In this document: piece by piece, positions 13,297-16,564 of the stretch
Position numbering within the stretch: position 1 is the first letter of the stretch
Layout: the number at the start of each line of letters is the position of its first letter
Assembly (NCBI GenBank): GCA_023436525.1
Contig: JAEZIW010000125.1
Location: forward strand, 1 to 16,564
Direction: 5' to 3'
DNA: 16,564 bases
Origin: Bacillota bacterium
Lineage (GTDB): Bacteria; Bacillota; Clostridia; Christensenellales; SZUA-584
Translations under genes and position numbers: made by a program
Notes under the pieces: model-generated
Told to the model about the DNA's origin: nothing
Seen by the model: only the letters and a program-made list of their open reading frames with translations
The model's database searches: none

Positions 13297-13360
13297 CCTC
13301 CTTCCGTCAAAGCCGAATTGCATCCGCCATTTGCCACCTCCCTCCAGAAGGAGGCAAGGG
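13297..13360. repeat. Clostridia-type intergenic repeat with CCTCC-GGAGG hairpin
   Basis: CCTCCTTCCGTC at the left and GCCACCTCCCTCCAGAAGG at the right, ending in AGGCAAGGG, have the layout of a dispersed intergenic repeat seen in many Clostridia assemblies. The right part folds as CCTCC-AGAA-GGAGG (13341-13354). Family membership is from memory and needs a genome-wide comparison. Confidence 0.4.
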
Positions 13361-13455
13361 GTGCGACGATAAGTGTTTCTGCAGCAAAACAATATGAATT
13401 CGACCGAATGGAATGTTCCCGTTCCCCAATACCACAGATATAGAGCCATTAGAAA

Positions 13456-13483
13456 AGGCAGTGCGTTGATTCACGCACTGCCT
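13456..13483. terminator. Strong bidirectional intrinsic terminator after the surface-protein gene
   Basis: AGGCAGTGCGT and ACGCACTGCCT form a perfect 11-base stem with a six-base loop. On the minus strand it lies 14 bases past the stop codon of the surface-protein gene and is followed by TTTTC; on the plus strand CTTTTGATATTT follows. It should end the surface-protein transcript and may stop transcripts arriving from the left. Confidence 0.88.
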
Positions 13484-13497
13484 CTTTTGATATTTGC

Positions 13498-16400
13498 TTA
13501 GTATTGCACGCCTTCGCCGTTTTTCTTTCTCTTGGCCAACAGGATAATCAGCACCGCAATCAGCAATGCGGCAAGTGTTCCGATGCCGATCCACAGCAGC
13601 GCAGAATTACCTGCGTTCAAACTGACGGTTGTCTGAGGTATATCCGAGCCTGCCACCTTCTCGATGGCTGCGCCGCTCTCATCCGCTTCCAGCGCGACAT
13701 CAATGGTAACCGTCGCCGTGCTGTGGGTGTATGTGATGTTAACACCCTCACCCGTCATATCGGTGCCGAATTCATCGCCCTGCACGAATTCCAGCTCAAA
13801 CGCGGCTATTTCCTCGCCCTTGGGTGATTTCACAATCAGGTTGTGGCTCGTGTAATCCACATCGTAGAACACATAACGTCCGTTTGCATCCGTCACGGTT
13901 GACACAGGATCGGAATGTAGTTCCACTAAATACCCGGCCAACGGGTTACCGTTTGCATCGAGCAGTGTGCCGGTTATCGTGCGTGTGTTGCCGTTTGCCG
14001 TCTCAGACGGTGTGGCAGACGGTGACGGTGTCGGTGACACAGATTCGCTCGGTGAGACAGACGGTGCGGGTGTTGCGGTGGGCGTGGGTGTCGCCGACGG
14101 AGACGGCGTGGCCGTCTGCTCCGGAGCGGCCGTCGGTTTCGGCGTGGCCGTCGGTTTCGGTGTCGCTGTCGGCGCCGGTGCCGCTGTCGGTGTCGGTGCG
14201 GCCGTCGGTGCCGGCGTCGGGCTGGGCGCGGTATAGCTGTATCCGCTGCTTTGAGCCGAAACAATGCTGTTCTCGAAGCTGAGACCGTCGCCTTTCGCCA
14301 TCACTTCGAACGAATATGTACCGGTCCCCAGCATGGTAATCGCGCTGGTAAAGTCGTAGTAAGGTGTATCCGCCGCCACACTGATCGCGCTGCCCTTCGC
14401 GTTGCCGTCCTTAAACAGACGTATGCTGTAGCTGCTCGCGTTCGTCACCGCGTTCCATTTTGCCTTGCCGGGAACCGCAGAATCCCACATGAGCCCCGTC
14501 GGCGCTGACAGCTTGGTTTTCGTTGCGAATGAAATCGTGCTGACCGCCGACAAGTTGTCCGCCGCATCCGCCACAATCACATACGCTTTATACGCGGTGG
14601 AAGCAGATAATCCGGTCACGCTTATGGCATTGGCCGATGCCGTGGCGGCTCCTGTGCCTTTGGCCAATGCCGTGCCCTGTGCCTTTATCGTTGCCGCGTT
14701 CGGAGCCGCGTCCGCAGCCGGATACACAAGGTAGTAATATGTTCCCGCTTCGTCGGACGTGACATTCAGCGTTGCACCGGAGGACGTCACAGCGCTTGCG
14801 CTCTGCTCGCTTAATGTGGGCGCGATCATATCCGCAAATGTAAACCGACTCGCTGCACCTGTCACGCTTGTGCCGCCCGGCGTGGTCACCGTCACATCCA
14901 CCGCTCCCGTGCTGTGCGCCGGAGATGTCGCCGTGATCTGTGTAGCCGAGTCAACCGTAAAAGACGTCGCGGCTGTGCTGCCGAAGTTTACCGCTGTCGC
15001 CCCTGTGAAGTTTGTCCCTGTGATGGTCACGCTCGTACCGCCCGCCATGGTGCCGCTTGCGGGGGATATGCCCGTCACCGTCGGTACAGGTGCCGGTGTC
15101 ACACTGTTCGACGCAGCGGATGCCGGGCCTGTGAGGTCTTTGCCGTTCTTAGCCGTCACCGTGAAGGAATAGGACACCCCGTTTGTCAGCCCCGTCACCG
15201 TGATCGGGCTTGACACTCCGCTTTTCGTGAATCCCCCTGGGCTGGACGTGACGGTATAATTCGTGATATCGGCACCGCCGGTAAATGCCGGAGGCGTAAA
15301 GCTGATGCTCGCCTGACCATCACCCTTCGTTGCCACGACACCTGTCGGCACGCCGGGAGCAACAGCGTTAATAGTAAAGGTTTGTTTCACCGTCGTGGCA
15401 GGCATAAACTCCTGGTTCCCCGCTTGATTGGCGCTGATGGTGGCCTCACCCGCTTTGAGGAATGTGAGGACGCCGTCACTGGTGATGGTCGCCACATCCT
15501 GCGTATCGCTTGTGAAGGTCACCGGCAGCCCTGAATCTGAAGTCGCACTCAACGTCGGGCTGGTGCCGAAGTTCTGTGGGCCGGGGTTCGCAAACGTGAT
15601 GGTCTGCGCCGCTTTTGGTGTTACGCTATTGGACGCCGCAGACGCCGCGCCTGTCAGGTGCGCGCCGTTCGTCGCCGTCACCGTAAACGTATACGCCACA
15701 CCGTTGGTGAGTCCCGTTACTGTGATTGGGCTCCCCGTCCCTGTTTCCGCCTTTCCGCCCGGATATGCCGTGGCGGTATACCCCGTGATTGTCTCACCGC
15801 CGTTTGAGGATGGGGCCGTGAAGCTGATTGTGGCCTGCGTATCCCCCGCCGTCGCCGTGCCTATGGTCGGCGCTCCGGGGGCAACAGCGTTAATATCAAA
15901 GCTTCTTGTCACCCGCGTCGCGGGGATATAGGTGCTATTTCCCGCTTGATCTGCGTGAATAACCGCTTTTCCTGCTTTATGGAATGTAAGCAGGCCGTCA
16001 GTGGTTATGGTCGCCACATCAGTATCCCCGCTTGTAAAGGTGACCGTAAGCCCTGAATCCGAACTCGCGCTCAGCGTCGGGCTGGTGCCGAAATTCTGCG
16101 CGCTGGGGTTCGTAAACGTGATGGTCTGCGTCTTCTTTACCAAAACGCCGGTTAAGGTGCTGCCTGTAAACGTCAGCGTCGCGTCGTTGCCCGCCGCATC
16201 CCTTATTGTGCCGCCGTTAGCTGTGATGTTTGAAGAGAGCGCTACCCCGTTTGTATCCAAGTCACCTGTCACGACCGTATACCGAAAGAGGAGTGCGCTT
16301 GCTCCACTGCCAGACTCATATTCGGCATGAACAGAGGTTGAACCGACCGCCAGTGTCAGATACGGTGTGCCCGTAACGGTCACCGCTTCGCTGAAGTTGA

Positions 16401-16564
16401 CTGTGAAATCTAAGTTCTGACCCGCTGTATACGTGGCATCTGCGGGGACGGTGACTGAACCCACCGTCGGCGCAACGGCATCAACGAGCACACTCGCCGT
16501 GCTGCCGACGCTGTTCAGCGTCAAGTTGGCGTTGTTGCCTGTCGCATCCTGAATGGTGCCGCCG
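13498..16564 (-). CDS. Giant modular cell-surface protein, C-terminal part (5' end beyond the window)
   Basis: Surface-exposed, membrane-anchored multidomain protein, likely in adhesion or wall structure. The frame is open to the right edge; the TTG at 16524 is not the start, because codons before it read GGTIQDATGNNAN, matching the same position of the next repeat (GGTIRDAAGNDAT). Counting from that TTG: Ig-like repeat 18-130 (VNFSEAVTVTGTPYLTLAVG); Ig-like/Big 131-214; FN3 215-304; a duplicate Ig-like/FN3 pair 305-478; IPT/TIG 479-564; two FN3-like domains about 566-765; Pro/Thr-rich linker 766-845; a carboxypeptidase-regulatory-like beta domain about 846-900 (ITGTLLDANGNPLAGYLVEL); one transmembrane helix about 975-997; tail KRKKNGEGVQY. 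No LPxTG motif is present, only a degenerate IPQTT. The gene ends at a strong terminator. Binding partner and full length are unknown. Confidence 0.9.
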   Translation of the reverse strand, partial: GGTIQDATGNNANLTLNSVGSTASVLVDAVAPTVGSVTVPADATYTAGQNLDFTVNFSEAVTVTGTPYLTLAVGSTSVHAEYESGSGASALLFRYTVVTGDLDTNGVALSSNITANGGTIRDAAGNDATLTFTGSTLTGVLVKKTQTITFTNPSAQNFGTSPTLSASSDSGLTVTFTSGDTDVATITTDGLLTFHKAGKAVIHADQAGNSTYIPATRVTRSFDINAVAPGAPTIGTATAGDTQATISFTAPSSNGGETITGYTATAYPGGKAETGTGSPITVTGLTNGVAYTFTVTATNGAHLTGAASAASNSVTPKAAQTITFANPGPQNFGTSPTLSATSDSGLPVTFTSDTQDVATITSDGVLTFLKAGEATISANQAGNQEFMPATTVKQTFTINAVAPGVPTGVVATKGDGQASISFTPPAFTGGADITNYTVTSSPGGFTKSGVSSPITVTGLTNGVSYSFTVTAKNGKDLTGPASAASNSVTPAPVPTVTGISPASGTMAGGTSVTITGTNFTGATAVNFGSTAATSFTVDSATQITATSPAHSTGAVDVTVTTPGGTSVTGAASRFTFADMIAPTLSEQSASAVTSSGATLNVTSDEAGTYYYLVYPAADAAPNAATIKAQGTALAKGTGAATASANAISVTGLSASTAYKAYVIVADAADNLSAVSTISFATKTKLSAPTGLMWDSAVPGKAKWNAVTNASSYSIRLFKDGNAKGSAISVAADTPYYDFTSAITMLGTGTYSFEVMAKGDGLSFENSIVSAQSSGYSYTAPSPTPAPTAAPTPTAAPAPTATPKPTATPKPTAAPEQTATPSPSATPTPTATPAPSVSPSESVSPTPSPSATPSETANGNTRTITGTLLDANGNPLAGYLVELHSDPVSTVTDANGRYVFYDVDYTSHNLIVKSPKGEEIAAFELEFVQGDEFGTDMTGEGVNITYTHSTATVTIDVALEADESGAAIEKVAGSDIPQTTVSLNAGNSALLWIGIGTLAALLIAVLIILLAKRKKNGEGVQY
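13990..14229 (-). repeat. Low-complexity Pro/Thr/Ala/Ser linker coding repeat
   Basis: Encodes about 80 residues of degenerate PTPAPTA/ATPKPTA/SPSPSATP units between the FN3-like domains and the membrane-proximal domain. Such linkers span the cell wall and hold the binding domains outward, and they may be O-glycosylated. The near-periodic DNA is prone to length change by slippage and produces long shadow frames on other strands. Confidence 0.85.
15091..16134 (-). repeat. Tandem duplication of a 174-residue Ig-like plus FN3 module
   Basis: Residues 131-304 (15613-16134) and 305-478 (15091-15612) align without length change. Matching anchors include QTITF, QNFGTSPTLSA, INAVAPG, SPITVTGLTNGV and ASAASNSVTP. 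The copies differ at many positions, so the duplication is not recent, although several blocks are identical. Confidence 0.85.

Larger units (their letters stand above)
12835..13497. other. Repeat-rich intergenic region with no evident gene
   Basis: About 660 bases between the IclR gene and the end of the surface-protein gene. It contains at least four copies of a short GAA-loop hairpin, a palindrome CAGCGATCGCTG (12892-12903), a GCGGC-AAAC-GCCGC hairpin (12982-12995), a nested stem-loop (13208-13249), a Clostridia-type repeat (13297-13360) and a strong terminator (13456-13483). Minus-strand open frames here (for example 13117-13449) have no ribosome site or recognisable motifs. Confidence 0.6.

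Noticed and set aside
13117..13594. Minus-strand open frames of 95-110 codons in the repeat-rich spacer
   Set aside because: They run across hairpin repeats and the terminator, lack ribosome sites and recognisable motifs, and one overlaps the end of the surface-protein gene.
13504..16330. Long plus-strand open frames opposite the surface-protein gene
   Set aside because: They mirror the low-complexity and Thr/Val/Ala-rich codons of the real gene on the other strand, with valine/alanine/glycine-rich shadow products.
16524..16524. TTG at 16524 as start of the surface-protein gene
   Set aside because: The frame is open to the window edge and the upstream codons encode GGTIQDATGNNAN, which repeats the sequence motif found at residues 104-116. 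The gene is truncated by the window.

Overview
The window looks like a piece of an anaerobic, Gram-positive Clostridia chromosome. Base composition is near balanced. Most starts have strong purine-rich ribosome sites (AAGGAG, GGGGAG). Other pointers are an acetoin-dehydrogenase-type 2-oxoacid dehydrogenase operon, a Gram-positive lipoprotein with a lipobox, a huge Ig/FN3 surface protein with a Pro/Thr linker, and intergenic repeats of a kind common in Clostridia. The assignment to Clostridia is inference; no rRNA or other taxonomic marker is present.

Layout, left to right. (1) 1-356, minus strand: start of a class II aldolase / ribulose-5-phosphate 4-epimerase family gene, cut by the window edge, with a good promoter and a palindrome at 397-425. 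(2) About 426-1315: a stretch without an intact gene, holding small hairpins, a degenerate repeat and a possible membrane-protein remnant. (3) 1316-5950, minus strand: four-gene operon E1-alpha, E1-beta, E2, E3 of an acetoin-dehydrogenase-like complex. The E2 has no lipoyl domain and carries two subunit-binding domains, while the only lipoyl domain sits at the N-terminus of E3. (4) 6340-7299, plus strand: divergent SorC-family sugar-binding regulator; a shared ATGTTAA motif lies upstream of the regulator, the operon and the aldolase gene. (5) 7487-11917, minus strand: five-gene cluster of FecCD-type permease, ABC ATPase, SAM methyltransferase, binding lipoprotein and a THEP1-like P-loop NTPase. 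(6) 12067-12834, plus strand: divergent IclR-family regulator, with an array of TTCGG/CCGAA half-sites and a perfect 16-bp palindrome between it and the transport operon. (7) 12835-13497: repeat-rich spacer. It holds a dispersed family of short GAA-loop hairpins, a nested stem-loop, a Clostridia-type repeat and a strong bidirectional terminator. (8) 13498-16564, minus strand: C-terminal 1021 residues of a giant modular surface protein whose start lies beyond the right edge.

How the parts work together. The E1-E2-E3 operon would cleave acetoin or a similar 2-oxo/hydroxyketone substrate to an acyl-CoA plus NADH. The SorC regulator, a family that normally senses phosphorylated sugars, probably controls it and perhaps the aldolase gene. 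The transport cluster should import a metal complex, corrinoid or oxyanion through a BtuCD-fold importer; the embedded methyltransferase and NTPase suggest the cargo or a derived cofactor is processed on arrival. I judge the rearranged lipoyl-domain architecture and the transporter-methyltransferase-NTPase cluster to be the two most interesting systems here.
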